Shown here one piece after another: positions 16,912 to 25,273 of a stretch of 49,611 nt of DNA. Every line of letters starts with the position of its first letter. Positions within the stretch are counted from its first letter, which is position 1. Under the pieces are notes generated by a model. That model was not told where the DNA came from and made no database searches. It was given only the letters and a program-made list of their open reading frames with translations. This DNA is from Proteobacteria bacterium ST_bin16 (lineage in GTDB: Bacteria; Pseudomonadota; Gammaproteobacteria; Burkholderiales; Nitrosomonadaceae): assembly GCA_002083595.1 (NCBI GenBank), contig MSXT01000036.1:1-49611 (forward strand), written 5' to 3'. A program made the translations under genes and the position numbers.

Positions 16912-18117
16912 TCATTGCACTGCACGTAACCGGCGATCCAGCCATTGTTCGATTTTCTGCAGCAATCCGGTCCGTGCCGGTTCTTGCATAAACACGTGCT
17001 GGTGATACGGCAAACCGGATAGTTTCAAAACTTCGTTAGCGGGATTATGTTGCAGTGTCACACGGGCAAAATCTTCGTCGCCCCAGGCAGGGGTGATCGG
17101 ATCCAGTTCGGAATAAATCAGGTAGTACGGTACCGAGAAACCCGCCATGTTGCGGCGGAAACGAACAACTTCTTCTTCGATGCCTTTCACGTAGCGCAAC
17201 AGACTGCGGCGGACGATCCAGCCGTCGGCACGCAGGCGGGCTTTCTCCTCCTCGCTATCGGTCAAGTAATCCGTCACCCAAGCCGGTGAGGCGGGCGTCG
17301 CAAAGTTGCGCAGTCCCGGCCAGGAAAACATCTCGAACAAACCATCCAGAACCGGCACCGTGACTAATGAAAGTAATTGATTGAACAGCAGCAAAGGCAG
17401 CGGCTCATGCTGCGGATGCAGAAAATGCGTTTCCACATGAAAAAACAGCTTGATCAAGGGATTCGCCACCCAGCCGCGCCATCCCGGCGGTTCGCTCACG
17501 GCAAAAGCCGGAGCGAGAAAAACCACACCCTGCAACCGTTTGCGCAGATCGGATTCATTTTGGTGTTCGAGCAAATATGACGCGGTCACCAGCCCGCCCA
17601 GACTATGCGCCACGATGAACACAGGCCGCTGCGAATAATCTTGCGCATCGCACTGCGCCATGAAGGCTTGCAACGCCCGGCCCAACGTCTGCCGCAACGG
17701 CTCCAAATCGTACAAAGCCGCTTGCGCCAGATACGCGTCACTGACATCGGCCTGATCGGCTCCCTCCGTCAGCGTCTGATCCGCACGGCGCAATACTGGA
17801 TTGGAAAGGCCATGCGCATAGTGATCGAACCCGGCAACAAAATAGCGTTGAGAAAAATACCGCGCCACTTCGCCGTAGCGCCCGATATGTTCATTCATGC
17901 CGTGTACCAGCAACACACAGGCGCTTGCTTGACTGGGTTCCGGTGGCGATAACGAGCGCAGAATCAGCGGCTCCTCACCGCCGCTCGAGTCGATCACAAT
18001 TTCTTCGCCCCAGCGAGGATAAGGAACCGTGACAAACGGCTGATGAGCGCAACCGGCCAGCATTACCAGCAGCAGAATCAGAACCGGAAAAACAGTTAGC
18101 CGTTGGCAGCGCAGCAT
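16912..18117 (-). CDS. Lipoprotein alpha/beta hydrolase (monoacylglycerol-lipase-like)
   Basis: A 401-residue hydrolase with a lipoprotein signal peptide (lipobox LAGC, cysteine 23), so it is probably anchored in the outer membrane or inner leaflet facing the periplasm. The alpha/beta-hydrolase core begins with LLVHGMNEHIGRY. The nucleophile elbow is HSLGG within VAHSLGGLVTASY. The acid is in YSELDPITP and the histidine in YHQHVFM. The pattern fits serine esterases/lysophospholipases of the Hydrolase_4 type. It faces the chemoreceptor gene convergently and precedes the AHSA1-type gene region on the same strand. The natural substrate is unknown. Confidence 0.88.
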   Translation of the reverse strand: MLRCQRLTVFPVLILLLVMLAGCAHQPFVTVPYPRWGEEIVIDSSGGEEPLILRSLSPPEPSQASACVLLVHGMNEHIGRYGEVARYFSQRYFVAGFDHYAHGLSNPVLRRADQTLTEGADQADVSDAYLAQAALYDLEPLRQTLGRALQAFMAQCDAQDYSQRPVFIVAHSLGGLVTASYLLEHQNESDLRKRLQGVVFLAPAFAVSEPPGWRGWVANPLIKLFFHVETHFLHPQHEPLPLLLFNQLLSLVTVPVLDGLFEMFSWPGLRNFATPASPAWVTDYLTDSEEEKARLRADGWIVRRSLLRYVKGIEEEVVRFRRNMAGFSVPYYLIYSELDPITPAWGDEDFARVTLQHNPANEVLKLSGLPYHQHVFMQEPARTGLLQKIEQWLDRRLRAVQ

Positions 18118-18161
18118 TGCCTCTCCGTGAGTATCTCCACGAAAAATGAGCTGTGGCAGGA

Positions 18162-18608
18162 TCAGCCGGGAATCTCGGCTTCGACGAGTTGCGCCAGCAA
18201 CGTCAGCGATTCCTGCCAGCCGAGATAGCAGGCTTCGACCGGAATCACCGCCGGCACCCCTTCCTGCACAATATTCAACTCAGTACCGCAGGAAACCGGC
18301 TTTAGTGAAATCGTTACCTGCATTTCTCCCTGCAAATTCGGATCGTCGAATTGGTCGGTATGGCGGATACGTTCAAACGGCACCAACTCCAAATACTCAC
18401 CGCCGAACGAATGACTATGCCCGGTGCCAAGGTTGGTAAAAGACATCTTAAAACGGCCGCCGACTCTCGCATCAATATGATGCACCTTGCCGGTGAAACC
18501 ATGCGGCGGCAGCCATTTAACCATCGCATCGGCATCCAGAAAAGCACGGTAAATTCTCTCCGGTGGCGCACGCAGCACGCGATGAAGGCGGATCGTATGA
18601 GTAGACAT
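18162..18608 (-). CDS. SRPBCC/AHSA1-family protein
   Basis: A 148-residue protein of the START-like SRPBCC fold in its AHSA1 (activator of Hsp90 ATPase-like) branch. The signature RVLRAPPERIYRAFLDADAM at the start and LPPHGFTGKVH after it are typical, as is the C-terminal SLTLLAQLVEAEIP helix. Members bind hydrophobic ligands in a deep cavity; their cellular roles are mostly undefined, and a stress role is often assumed. The ATG has an AAGGA ribosome binding site. It ends 44 bases before the lipoprotein hydrolase gene on the same strand. Confidence 0.9.
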   Translation of the reverse strand: MSTHTIRLHRVLRAPPERIYRAFLDADAMVKWLPPHGFTGKVHHIDARVGGRFKMSFTNLGTGHSHSFGGEYLELVPFERIRHTDQFDDPNLQGEMQVTISLKPVSCGTELNIVQEGVPAVIPVEACYLGWQESLTLLAQLVEAEIPG

Positions 18609-18647
18609 GATTATTTTCCTTTTAATAGCGAATTATTCAACAGCCTG

Positions 18648-18971
18648 TCAATAGACAAACAACTCTTGCAATCGCTGGCACAGATCCATTTGTGTCGCTT
18701 CGTCAATGACACCAAGTTTTTTGACCAGGCGCGTTTTATCGACTACCCTGATTTGATCGAGCAAAATCAAACCCTGTTTTCCTTTGAAACTGCAAGCAAC
18801 CCGGCAGGGGAACTCAAAACCTTGGGTGGTCATCGGTGCCATCAGCACAGTGGATAAAGCGGAAAGCTCATCCGGGGAAATCACAACGCAAAGTCTTGTC
18901 TTGTTGATTTCTGAGCCTTGCGTCGGGTCGAGTTGCACCAGCCAAACCTGAAACCGCGAAACTTTCCGCAT
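18648..18971 (-). CDS. mazF: MazF/PemK-family toxin (endoribonuclease)
   Basis: A 107-residue toxin of the MazF/CcdB fold, expected to cut mRNA at short sites. The N-terminal QVWLVQLDPTQGSEINKTR matches the family's start, with the basic residue used in catalysis. The later VVISPDELS and VLMAPMTTQ strands are also typical, as is LDQIRVVDKTRLVKKLG. The start codon overlaps the antitoxin stop by one base (TAATG), giving the tight coupling expected of a toxin-antitoxin operon with the antitoxin first. It reads away from the divergent VapBC pair. All key regions look intact, so it is probably active. Confidence 0.92.
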   Translation of the reverse strand: MRKVSRFQVWLVQLDPTQGSEINKTRLCVVISPDELSALSTVLMAPMTTQGFEFPCRVACSFKGKQGLILLDQIRVVDKTRLVKKLGVIDEATQMDLCQRLQELFVY

Positions 18972-19225
18972 TACCAGTCCGAATTGTCATCGGAAGACAA
19001 TGGCGCATTCAACCATTCCTGATCTAGCGGCTCCGTACCGTGAGCTTTCAATGTATCCGCAATGGATTCCCCCCAACCTTCTCGCGCCGCCTTCTTGGGC
19101 GTAATCAACAAACCGCCCTCCACGACTTGCAATTGCAAATCTTTACCCTCCAAATCAGCCTGTTCGATGAGCGGCTTGGGGATACGTATGCCTTGGGAAT
19201 TGCCGATTTTGATGAGATGGGTCAT
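18971..19225 (-). CDS. mazE: MazE-family antitoxin (AbrB-like DNA binding)
   Basis: An 84-residue antitoxin from the chosen start. The N-terminal half, IKIGNSQGIRIPKPLIEQ, is a swapped-hairpin AbrB/MazE DNA-binding domain that should autoregulate the operon. The acidic C-terminus (PLSSDDNSDW) would neutralise the toxin. ATG 19225 is preferred over the upstream alternative at 19258 because MTHLIKIGNSQG is the standard family start and the longer form would overlap the promoter. A -35/-10 pair and a palindrome lie just upstream. Confidence 0.92.
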   Translation of the reverse strand: MTHLIKIGNSQGIRIPKPLIEQADLEGKDLQLQVVEGGLLITPKKAAREGWGESIADTLKAHGTEPLDQEWLNAPLSSDDNSDW

Positions 19226-19250
19226 GAGAAGTGTGAATAGGTTGCGATAT

Positions 19251-19286
19251 CCGCGCAACTATAGTGTAATTACATTGAACATACAA
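19251..19286 (-). promoter_or_regulatory. mazEF promoter and palindromic operator
   Basis: On the reverse strand TTGTAT (19281-19286) and TATAGT (19258-19263) are separated by 17 bases, a good sigma-70 layout, about 33 bases before the mazE start. A perfect 10-base palindrome, TGTAATTACA (19265-19274), lies between them. This is where an autoregulating MazE would be expected to bind. Confidence 0.65.
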
Positions 19287-19313
19287 GACACCATTCGGTT
19301 CATTTTTTCATTA

Positions 19314-19359
19314 ATGGCATTCTATTTATGTTCATGCCATAATTATCTGCATTATGGCA
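19314..19359 (+). promoter_or_regulatory. vapBC operator: nested inverted repeats over the start codon
   Basis: TGCCATAAT (19335-19343) and ATTATGGCA (19351-19359) form perfect 9-base arms around a 7-base spacer, and the right arm covers the vapB start codon. A second inverted pair, ATGGCAT (19314-19320) and ATGCCAT (19334-19340), shares the same core. This layout is typical of operators bound by VapB or VapBC. Confidence 0.7.
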
Positions 19360-19620
19360 AAGCTAATGACACAAACCGAAGTGCAACTCGATCCCCAAGG
19401 GCGGCTGGTGATCCCAGCGCAACTCAGGCGTTCGCTTGGATTTGAATCCGGTGACAGCCTGATCGCGCGCACGGAAGATGGTCGTTTGATTCTGGAAAAA
19501 GTTGGAACGATTAAGCAAAGACTCAAACACCGCTTTGCTCACTTACCCCCAACCACCAGTCTCGCCGAAGAACTCATCGCTGACCGGCGGGAAGAAGCAA
19601 AACGGGAAACCGGTGAATGA
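19354..19620 (+). CDS. vapB: VapB-type antitoxin (AbrB family)
   Basis: An 88-residue AbrB/SpoVT-type antitoxin. The domain is seen in VQLDPQGRLVIPAQLRRSLG followed by GDSLIARTEDGRLIL, a classical swapped-hairpin DNA-binding fold. The charged C-terminal helix (LAEELIADRREEAKRE) is the likely toxin-binding part. A second possible start (MTQTEVQLD) lies four codons in. Its stop overlaps the toxin start by four bases (ATGA). The palindromic operator covers the start codon, so tight autorepression is likely. Confidence 0.92.
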   Translation: MAKLMTQTEVQLDPQGRLVIPAQLRRSLGFESGDSLIARTEDGRLILEKVGTIKQRLKHRFAHLPPTTSLAEELIADRREEAKRETGE

Positions 19621-19997
19621 CAACAGTTCTGGATGCCTCCGCTTTGCTGGCTTTTCTGCAGAATGAACCCGGTTGCGATCAAGTTGAAGCGGCTCTAGCG
19701 GAAGCTGTCATTTCCAGCGTCAATTGGGCGGAAGTGGTGCAAAAATCAATCGCAGCGGATGTCGATGTCAAAGGCATGCGCGAAGATCTTGAAGCGTTGG
19801 GCTTGCGGATCATCCCATTCAGCGCCGAAGAAGCCGGGATTGCCGCGCAGCTTTGGCAAAGAACCCGCCAGGCCGGTTTGTCGCTGGGAGATCGGGCCTG
19901 TCTGAGCACCGGTATCGGGCTGGATGCGCCGGTACTGACTGCTGATAAAATCTGGGCCACGTTGAATTTACCTGTTGCTGTGCGTTGTATCCGTTAA
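19617..19997 (+). CDS. vapC: VapC-type PIN-domain toxin
   Basis: A 126-residue PIN-domain ribonuclease. The acidic residues expected to hold the metal are visible: the first aspartate in TVLDASALLAFL, a glutamate in SSVNWAEVVQK, and the aspartate in LSLGDRACLS, with a last aspartate in VLTADKIW. The target is probably RNA. It is translationally coupled to the upstream antitoxin. All catalytic positions look intact. It is divergent from mazEF across a short shared control region. Confidence 0.93.
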   Translation: MTTVLDASALLAFLQNEPGCDQVEAALAEAVISSVNWAEVVQKSIAADVDVKGMREDLEALGLRIIPFSAEEAGIAAQLWQRTRQAGLSLGDRACLSTGIGLDAPVLTADKIWATLNLPVAVRCIR

Positions 19998-20046
19998 TCA
20001 ACCGGAACAGATTTACATTCAACGTGGATTGAACAAGAACCCCGGT

Positions 20047-20445
20047 TTACGACGGATATCTTTCGAATTCGGGAAGCTCGTGGACATGCGTCATCCATTT
20101 GAGCCGTTCAGCGACTTGGACTTGCACTGTAGGCGGGAGTAAATCGGGATCATCAAGCGTTGCTGTTTGCACATCTACAAGACCGGGAAGAATTGCCGCA
20201 TTGCGGTAAAACAGGCCGCTTCCGCAATCGGCACAGAAACTACGCATCGCGCTACCCGATGAGTTGATGGTCTTCGGCTGTCCTTGTTTGACCGTCAGAG
20301 CCGCCTCGGGAAACATCGCCCAAGCCACCATCGGAGCCCCTGCGCTCCGTCGGCAATCGCTGCAATGACACACAGCGACAACCTTCGGTTCACCCGTGAG
20401 TTGATAGCGGATCGCACCGCATGAGCATTGTCCAGAGTAATTCAC
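20047..20445 (-). CDS. GFA-family (CENP-V/GFA domain) zinc protein
   Basis: A 132-residue protein with the cysteine pattern of the GFA family: CSCG near residues 8-11, CHCSDC near 26-31, and CADCGSG near 71-77, which bind two zincs. The family is named after a glutathione-dependent formaldehyde-activating enzyme, although that activity is disputed for most members, so no reaction is assigned. The start is GTG with a GGAGG ribosome binding site seven bases upstream. It stands alone between the VapBC pair and the HEPN-like gene. Confidence 0.9.
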   Translation of the reverse strand: MNYSGQCSCGAIRYQLTGEPKVVAVCHCSDCRRSAGAPMVAWAMFPEAALTVKQGQPKTINSSGSAMRSFCADCGSGLFYRNAAILPGLVDVQTATLDDPDLLPPTVQVQVAERLKWMTHVHELPEFERYPS

Positions 20446-20600
20446 AAAAACACCTCCATAGATCCCTTAGGGCGGATGTCCAAAGGGCGATCCGTCACCA
20501 GCTTCAACAAATACCTTTCGTTTGACGAATCATTCAGATGGAGTTCTTTCATTCGGTGGGTTATTCTGGCGGAACACTTCCATCTTCCGCCATACGCAGA

Positions 20601-21275
20601 TTACTCCCACGGAGGCATGCCATCTGACTCAAGAAAGATAGTGAACGGATCATCTGTGCCGCTTTTACTACAGAAGAGTTGCACCGCGCTTTTTACCGTA
20701 TCATGCGCCCAATCGGCCACCTCTACTCGTGAGAAGTTTGTCACCCAGCCCGCATTAAGGACTTGCAACTTAGTGCAATGTAACGCCTGTTCTAAACGAC
20801 TAGGCCAATAAATGTTCTCAATAAAAGAAGGATTATAGTGAATAACAGAATTTCGCAGTTCCTTTAGGGCCAAGAGGTTTTGATATTCATCTGAGTTTGG
20901 ATCAATGCCAACTCCACATCCGTCAGAACGCTTGTAAATCTCCTTCACCCATTCTTTGAACTCATTAAACGGTGGCTTCTGAGCCTTTAGAGCATCGAAC
21001 TGCTCGATCAAGAATTCCTTGTCCAGGCCTTTAGAAGCAATCTCACTTACTCGCAAGAGTTCCAATTGTTCTTGTAGGAATGCTTCGAATGCCGCAACAA
21101 ACATCGTTACCGCAGGAAATACAAAATAGTGATCAGGAAGGTTGTCGTGCCCCAAATTTGAGAGTGAGCGAAGATGGTTAGCGACCATGAAGTAGTTGCC
21201 GGAAATGAGAACAAACCCCCGATGCGCATTCCGCCCTCTCAACTTTTGTGGCGTAAAGATTGGTGATCGTCCCAT
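20601..21275 (-). CDS. HEPN-like protein
   Basis: A 224-residue mainly helical protein. Near residue 140 it carries LRNSVIHY, which fits the R-x4-6-H motif of HEPN ribonucleases (R-NSVI-H), preceded by a helix with acidic residues. HEPN proteins commonly act in defence or toxin systems by cutting RNA. No antitoxin-like gene is adjacent, and no second domain is recognised in the C-terminal third. There is no good Shine-Dalgarno sequence before the ATG. The gene is less G+C-rich than the fatty-acid genes that follow it. Function is inferred from one motif, so confidence in activity is low. Confidence 0.66.
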   Translation of the reverse strand: MGRSPIFTPQKLRGRNAHRGFVLISGNYFMVANHLRSLSNLGHDNLPDHYFVFPAVTMFVAAFEAFLQEQLELLRVSEIASKGLDKEFLIEQFDALKAQKPPFNEFKEWVKEIYKRSDGCGVGIDPNSDEYQNLLALKELRNSVIHYNPSFIENIYWPSRLEQALHCTKLQVLNAGWVTNFSRVEVADWAHDTVKSAVQLFCSKSGTDDPFTIFLESDGMPPWE

Positions 21276-21401
21276 CTTAACTAATACGCTCTAGCCAATC
21301 GAAAATAGCATCACCTGACCAATCTCATCTTTATCTATCTTAAGCTGATTAGCCGATTGATCTGTCATTATTAAGCTATTTGCAAAGCGCCATACTTCTC
21401 G

Positions 21402-21656
21402 CTACGCCTTCCCCTCCGGCGGATGCTCATTAATATAAGTAATAATATCCCCCACCGTGCGGAGATTTTTCACTTCATCGCCGTCGAACGTGACGCCGAA
21501 GGCGTCTTCCGCATCGAACAGCAGTTGCACGGTGTCCATCGAGTCGAGCCCGAGTTCTTCGAATTTGGATGCGGTGGTGATGGTGGATGTGTCGATGTTT
21601 TCAACTTTTGACGCGATAAATTCGATGACTTTCGCTTCGAGGTCTGCTGTCTCCAT
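21402..21656 (-). CDS. Acyl carrier protein
   Basis: An 84-residue acyl carrier protein from the chosen start. The phosphopantetheine attachment serine is in LGLDSMDTVQL, and the acidic four-helix pattern around it is intact. ATG 21656 is preferred over a GTG four codons upstream because AAGGTG lies at a usable distance before the ATG. It follows a KAS II gene by only 18 bases. The two make a dedicated pair, separate from the usual fabD-fabG-acpP-fabF cluster, and so probably serve a specialised lipid or fatty-acyl product rather than bulk synthesis. Confidence 0.9.
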   Translation of the reverse strand: METADLEAKVIEFIASKVENIDTSTITTASKFEELGLDSMDTVQLLFDAEDAFGVTFDGDEVKNLRTVGDIITYINEHPPEGKA

Positions 21657-21674
21657 GTTTGTTGGCACCTTGTG

Positions 21675-22892
21675 TTATAGAGTTGTAAAAACGATGCTGA
21701 CGTTGTTACCACCGAATCCGAATGCATTGCACAAAGCGGTCTGCACTTTTTTCTCTACTGCGGTATTGGGTGTGTAGTTCAAGTCGCACTCGGGATCGGC
21801 TTCCAGCAAATTGATCGTGGGATGTATCGTGCCAGTTTGTAGCGTCATGATCGCAGCGATGCTGCCGATTGCGGCGGAAGCGCCGATGCTGTGGCCGATC
21901 ATCGATTTGGTGGCGCTGATCGGGATTTCCGGCGCGCGCTCACCGAACATTTGCTTGATCGCTTTGGTCTCGACCACATCGCCGACGGATGTGGAAGTGG
22001 CGTGGGCGTTGATATAGTCCACTTGACCGGATGTCATACCGGCATCGTCCAGCGCGGCCTGCATCGCGGCGACTTGCCCGTCGACATCCGGCGCGACGAT
22101 GTGCGTCGCGTCACAAGCGCAACCGTAACCAGCCAGCCGGGCATAAATTTTCGCGCCGCGCTTCAAAGCCGCTTCCTCCGTTTCCAGCACCAGAATGCCC
22201 GCGCCTTCGCCCATAACAAAACCGTCGCGGCCTTTGGCAAACGGTCGCGAGGCATGCGCCGGATCGGCATTAAAACCGGTGGACAGTGCAAACAACGCCT
22301 CGAAACCCGTCATCGTGAGCGGCAATACGCACGCTTCCGCACCGCCCGTCACGACAGCGTCGGCTTTCCCCGCGCGCAATAAATCCAACGCCATGCCAAT
22401 CGCATTGGCAGCCGAGGAGCACGCCGTGCTGGTCGTCAGGTTGATGCCCTTCAGTCCGTATTTGGTTGCTATCCAGGCGGCGGCTGAGTTCGCCATGATG
22501 CGCGGAACGGTAAAAGGCGGCACCGATTTGTTTTGAAATCTGCGCGCGGCGGAAGACTCGAACGTCGAAAATCCTCCCATGCCCGACCCCAGGCTGACGG
22601 CCAAGCGCCGCGGCTCATAGCCTTCCAAACCACCTGCATCTTCCAGCGCTTGTTGTGCCGCGTGTAAAGCGAGTTGGGTAAACCGGTCGGTTTGTTCGAT
22701 TTGCTTGGCGGATAAAAAGGTGGCGGGATCGAACCCCTGCACTTCCCCGGCGATACGCGAACGCTGTTTGGCCGCATCAAAGCTCTGAATACTGACAATT
22801 CCATTGATACCGGCTACCGCATTTTTCCAGAATTGGTCAATGCCCATGCCAATCGGTGACACAATCCCCATTCCGGTAACGACGATACGCAT
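21675..22892 (-). CDS. Beta-ketoacyl-ACP synthase II (KAS II/FabF-type)
   Basis: A 405-residue condensing enzyme. The Cys-His-His triad is complete: cysteine in TSTACSSAANA, histidine in NAHATSTSVGD and histidine in SMIGHSIGASA. The N-terminal VVTGMGIVSPIG is typical of KAS II. It elongates acyl-ACP with malonyl-ACP. The adjacent acyl carrier protein gene (18 bases downstream) is its natural partner. Lacking other fab genes here, the pair is best seen as a secondary system of unknown product. I left the symbol empty because a housekeeping fabF would be expected elsewhere. Confidence 0.92.
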   Translation of the reverse strand: MRIVVTGMGIVSPIGMGIDQFWKNAVAGINGIVSIQSFDAAKQRSRIAGEVQGFDPATFLSAKQIEQTDRFTQLALHAAQQALEDAGGLEGYEPRRLAVSLGSGMGGFSTFESSAARRFQNKSVPPFTVPRIMANSAAAWIATKYGLKGINLTTSTACSSAANAIGMALDLLRAGKADAVVTGGAEACVLPLTMTGFEALFALSTGFNADPAHASRPFAKGRDGFVMGEGAGILVLETEEAALKRGAKIYARLAGYGCACDATHIVAPDVDGQVAAMQAALDDAGMTSGQVDYINAHATSTSVGDVVETKAIKQMFGERAPEIPISATKSMIGHSIGASAAIGSIAAIMTLQTGTIHPTINLLEADPECDLNYTPNTAVEKKVQTALCNAFGFGGNNVSIVFTTL

Positions 22893-23004
22893 ATAAGAAA
22901 GCTCGAATAGAGAAAATTTAGGCAGGATACGATAAAAATCAACGCAATTTTTCTGCGCTGAATATACTGAATGCCGGATAGGCTGTCAAACGTACTATTA
23001 GTGC

Positions 23005-23025
23005 AAAAAAAGCCGCAGCTTTCAT
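23005..23025 (-). terminator. Weak rho-independent terminator after the SGNH hydrolase
   Basis: The reverse strand reads AAAGC-TGCG-GCTTT and then a run of T (from 23024 down to about 23005). The stem is short (five pairs), so efficiency is uncertain. It lies 28 bases past the stop of the SGNH hydrolase gene and before the KAS II gene, suggesting separate transcripts. Confidence 0.5.
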
Positions 23026-23052
23026 TCCCGTGGCGCCATCCAATCGGTACCC

Positions 23053-23844
23053 TTAATACTTGCTGACACTCGAGCCATCCGCCAGCTGCCCGCTCGGCTG
23101 CGGGCAGTAAATTGCACGGCCCAGCACCGTTTTGAAAGCAAACACCGGCCGCCGCTGCCAGGTCAAAAATAGCTTTCGTTTATCATCCCCATATCCCGGT
23201 TCAGCGCCGGAATCCAGAAACCGCCGCACGATATCCCGGTAAAACGCTTCGCGCCGCCAGTAATTCACATGAATACCGTCCGGCCCAAACCAGTGCGCTT
23301 CCTGCTCAACCAGCATGAATTGACGGCGCACGGCCATATCCACCAATCCTGCATGCATCTCTCGCACACGGCTCAGTGTTTCATCTCTGGAAAGCTTGCA
23401 AAACGGATAAAAAAGATTCCGGAAAAAGGTGTAACGCCGCTCGGATAATTGTTCAACCGATGCCATCGGCAAATTAGTCACGACAATCTGCGCGGATTGC
23501 CGCTGCAACTGATCAATACACCGTTCCACCGCGCGCAAAACCTGCTCCGGCGTCAACTCATACACAATATCGTTACCAATATCGGTTAACAACGCATAGG
23601 TAGAACGCGATTCCATTGCATTCAACTGCCGCCACAACCCACACTCCGCAACCCCCGGCAACCCCCGCCACACCACCTGACTGAAAACACCATACGCCCG
23701 CCCATGCCCCACCGCCGCCAAAATCTCGCTCGGCGCGCCAATCCGCTGCTGCATCAGATCGATGATCAGACGCAGCGATAGCGTCAGGTTGCTGGCACCA
23801 AGCAGGATGATGCGGTTTTTTGGGATTTCACGATTAATTAACAC
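23053..23844 (-). CDS. SGNH/GDSL-type hydrolase
   Basis: A 263-residue SGNH-fold protein. The blocks are visible: LGASNLTLS carries the block I serine, LLTDIGNDIVY the block III GND, and GPDGIHVN the block V DxxH. Esterase or deacylase activity is likely. There is no signal peptide, so it should act in the cytoplasm. The start is GTG. The neighbouring acyl carrier protein/KAS II pair hints at an acyl-transfer or ester-cleaving role, but the gap of 160 bases and the terminator between them weaken this. Confidence 0.8.
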   Translation of the reverse strand: MLINREIPKNRIILLGASNLTLSLRLIIDLMQQRIGAPSEILAAVGHGRAYGVFSQVVWRGLPGVAECGLWRQLNAMESRSTYALLTDIGNDIVYELTPEQVLRAVERCIDQLQRQSAQIVVTNLPMASVEQLSERRYTFFRNLFYPFCKLSRDETLSRVREMHAGLVDMAVRRQFMLVEQEAHWFGPDGIHVNYWRREAFYRDIVRRFLDSGAEPGYGDDKRKLFLTWQRRPVFAFKTVLGRAIYCPQPSGQLADGSSVSKY

Positions 23845-24034
23845 AATGCCGAATTAAATGATTCATCAATTTTCTTTACGAGTTTGTTATGATGACAATT
23901 TAGTAGCTGCATTAACTTAAAATATAAAGAGATACGATGAGAAATACCATATTAGATCTCACTATTAACGTAACGTATTGCGTCAAATTTAGACCTCTAA
24001 TTCTACTTAAATTTTCCAAGCGTCATTAATCACA

Positions 24035-25111
24035 ATGGAACAAGAATCAAGAATTGATGCGGAATGGGTTGCGATCAATGCCTTTAGGGAGATACTAAAA
24101 CTATCCACAAAAGGGGATTTGGCCAAGGCGACTTATGATGATGCTCTAGACTTTGGGGGGGAGTTATATCCTGCACTTCTCGGAAAGGAAACAAGCATTC
24201 TGAGACGTGCTCGCGAATCAGACACAACGAAGGAGTATCGTCAACGCGCTCGATTAAAAAGTCAGAAAGAGAACAAAAAAATAGAAGCTTTGGAATTGCT
24301 TGTAACTGACATAAAAGAAATCGAAGAACTCTTGCAAGTCGCAAGAAAAAGTAAAGACCTCGGGCGCGTAGATCAGCTACGAAACAGATTAAAGAGCCTC
24401 AGCACTTCTAGAAATGAGTTGGCACCAACTCCACACACAGAAAATCAGTTAATTTTCCGTGATACCACAGCCGCGGTACAAGGTCTGCCTGCTATAGATT
24501 CAGGAAAAAGTTACCGTGACTTTCGACTCCCAGACGATAATGTACTCCGAATACGTGTTTTACATCCAGATAAGTCAGAACACATCACCGGTGCAGATAT
24601 TATTTATGAACGGCACAATCCGTATGAGCAATCAGCGAGTCTTGTAGTTGTTCAGTACAAAATTTGGAAAAACAAATCACTAAGAATTAATGAACCGCGA
24701 TTGGCGGAGCAGCTGAAAAAAATGAGGAGCTTCACTTGTGAAAGCGACCTTTGTGAGAATTACCTGCAGAATAAAGCATTCCGATTCCCTTACTGCACCG
24801 CATTCCTTAGACCCACAGACAAGCTCCAAAAGCCAGATCAAAAGTTTATAAGCTCTGGTGAACATATTCCAATTTGCAAAATTCAAGCTTGTGCAACAAA
24901 CAACGAACGTGGTAATCCAGTAATCGAGTACAAGAAAATACGCCCAACCTCACTATCAGGGGAAGCCTTTGAGTATCTATTTACAGCCAACAAAATTGGC
25001 TCTCGCAAGCTTGAATATGACGAACTTGAGCGGCTTTATGAAAAATTCAAGGTATCAGCATCCAGCGATCAAATTGTTATCCACGCTCAGGAAGTTGTAG
25101 AGTCCTCGTAA
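24035..25111 (+). CDS. Orphan protein with PD-(D/E)xK-like nuclease residues
   Basis: A 358-residue protein I cannot assign to a family. A highly charged, probably coiled-coil segment covers residues 60-125. The next part contains GADII (aspartate 188) and, 19 residues later, VVVQYK (Q207, K209). The spacing and hydrophobic strand resemble the D...(E/Q)xK core of PD-(D/E)xK nucleases, notably the QxK form of Mrr-like enzymes. A cysteine-containing part follows (cysteines near 235, 240, 254, 281 and 286). The gene is A+T-rich, single and flanked by unrelated genes, as many solitary defence genes are. No modification or partner gene is present. The nuclease reading is an inference. Confidence 0.6.
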   Translation: MEQESRIDAEWVAINAFREILKLSTKGDLAKATYDDALDFGGELYPALLGKETSILRRARESDTTKEYRQRARLKSQKENKKIEALELLVTDIKEIEELLQVARKSKDLGRVDQLRNRLKSLSTSRNELAPTPHTENQLIFRDTTAAVQGLPAIDSGKSYRDFRLPDDNVLRIRVLHPDKSEHITGADIIYERHNPYEQSASLVVVQYKIWKNKSLRINEPRLAEQLKKMRSFTCESDLCENYLQNKAFRFPYCTAFLRPTDKLQKPDQKFISSGEHIPICKIQACATNNERGNPVIEYKKIRPTSLSGEAFEYLFTANKIGSRKLEYDELERLYEKFKVSASSDQIVIHAQEVVESS

Positions 25112-25273
25112 AACCTAACAAGTGATTGAAAGCGGATATCTATACTTCGCATTGTCGTCAGTTAACTTATTACTTCCATGTTTCGCTAAATGCACTGAGA
25201 TTCTCAGATAGCTCGCATGATTGTAGTCCCAGCTCATACCACACAGAATCGTCGTTTCGATAATTTTTTTTGG

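Noticed and set aside
18971..19258. Longer mazE start at 19258
   Set aside because: It would overlap the -10 element, and the extra residues are not part of the MazE family.
25217..25273. Upstream start for the PqqU-like receptor
   Set aside because: It gives an unusually long signal peptide; the inner ATG gives a normal one. It is not excluded.
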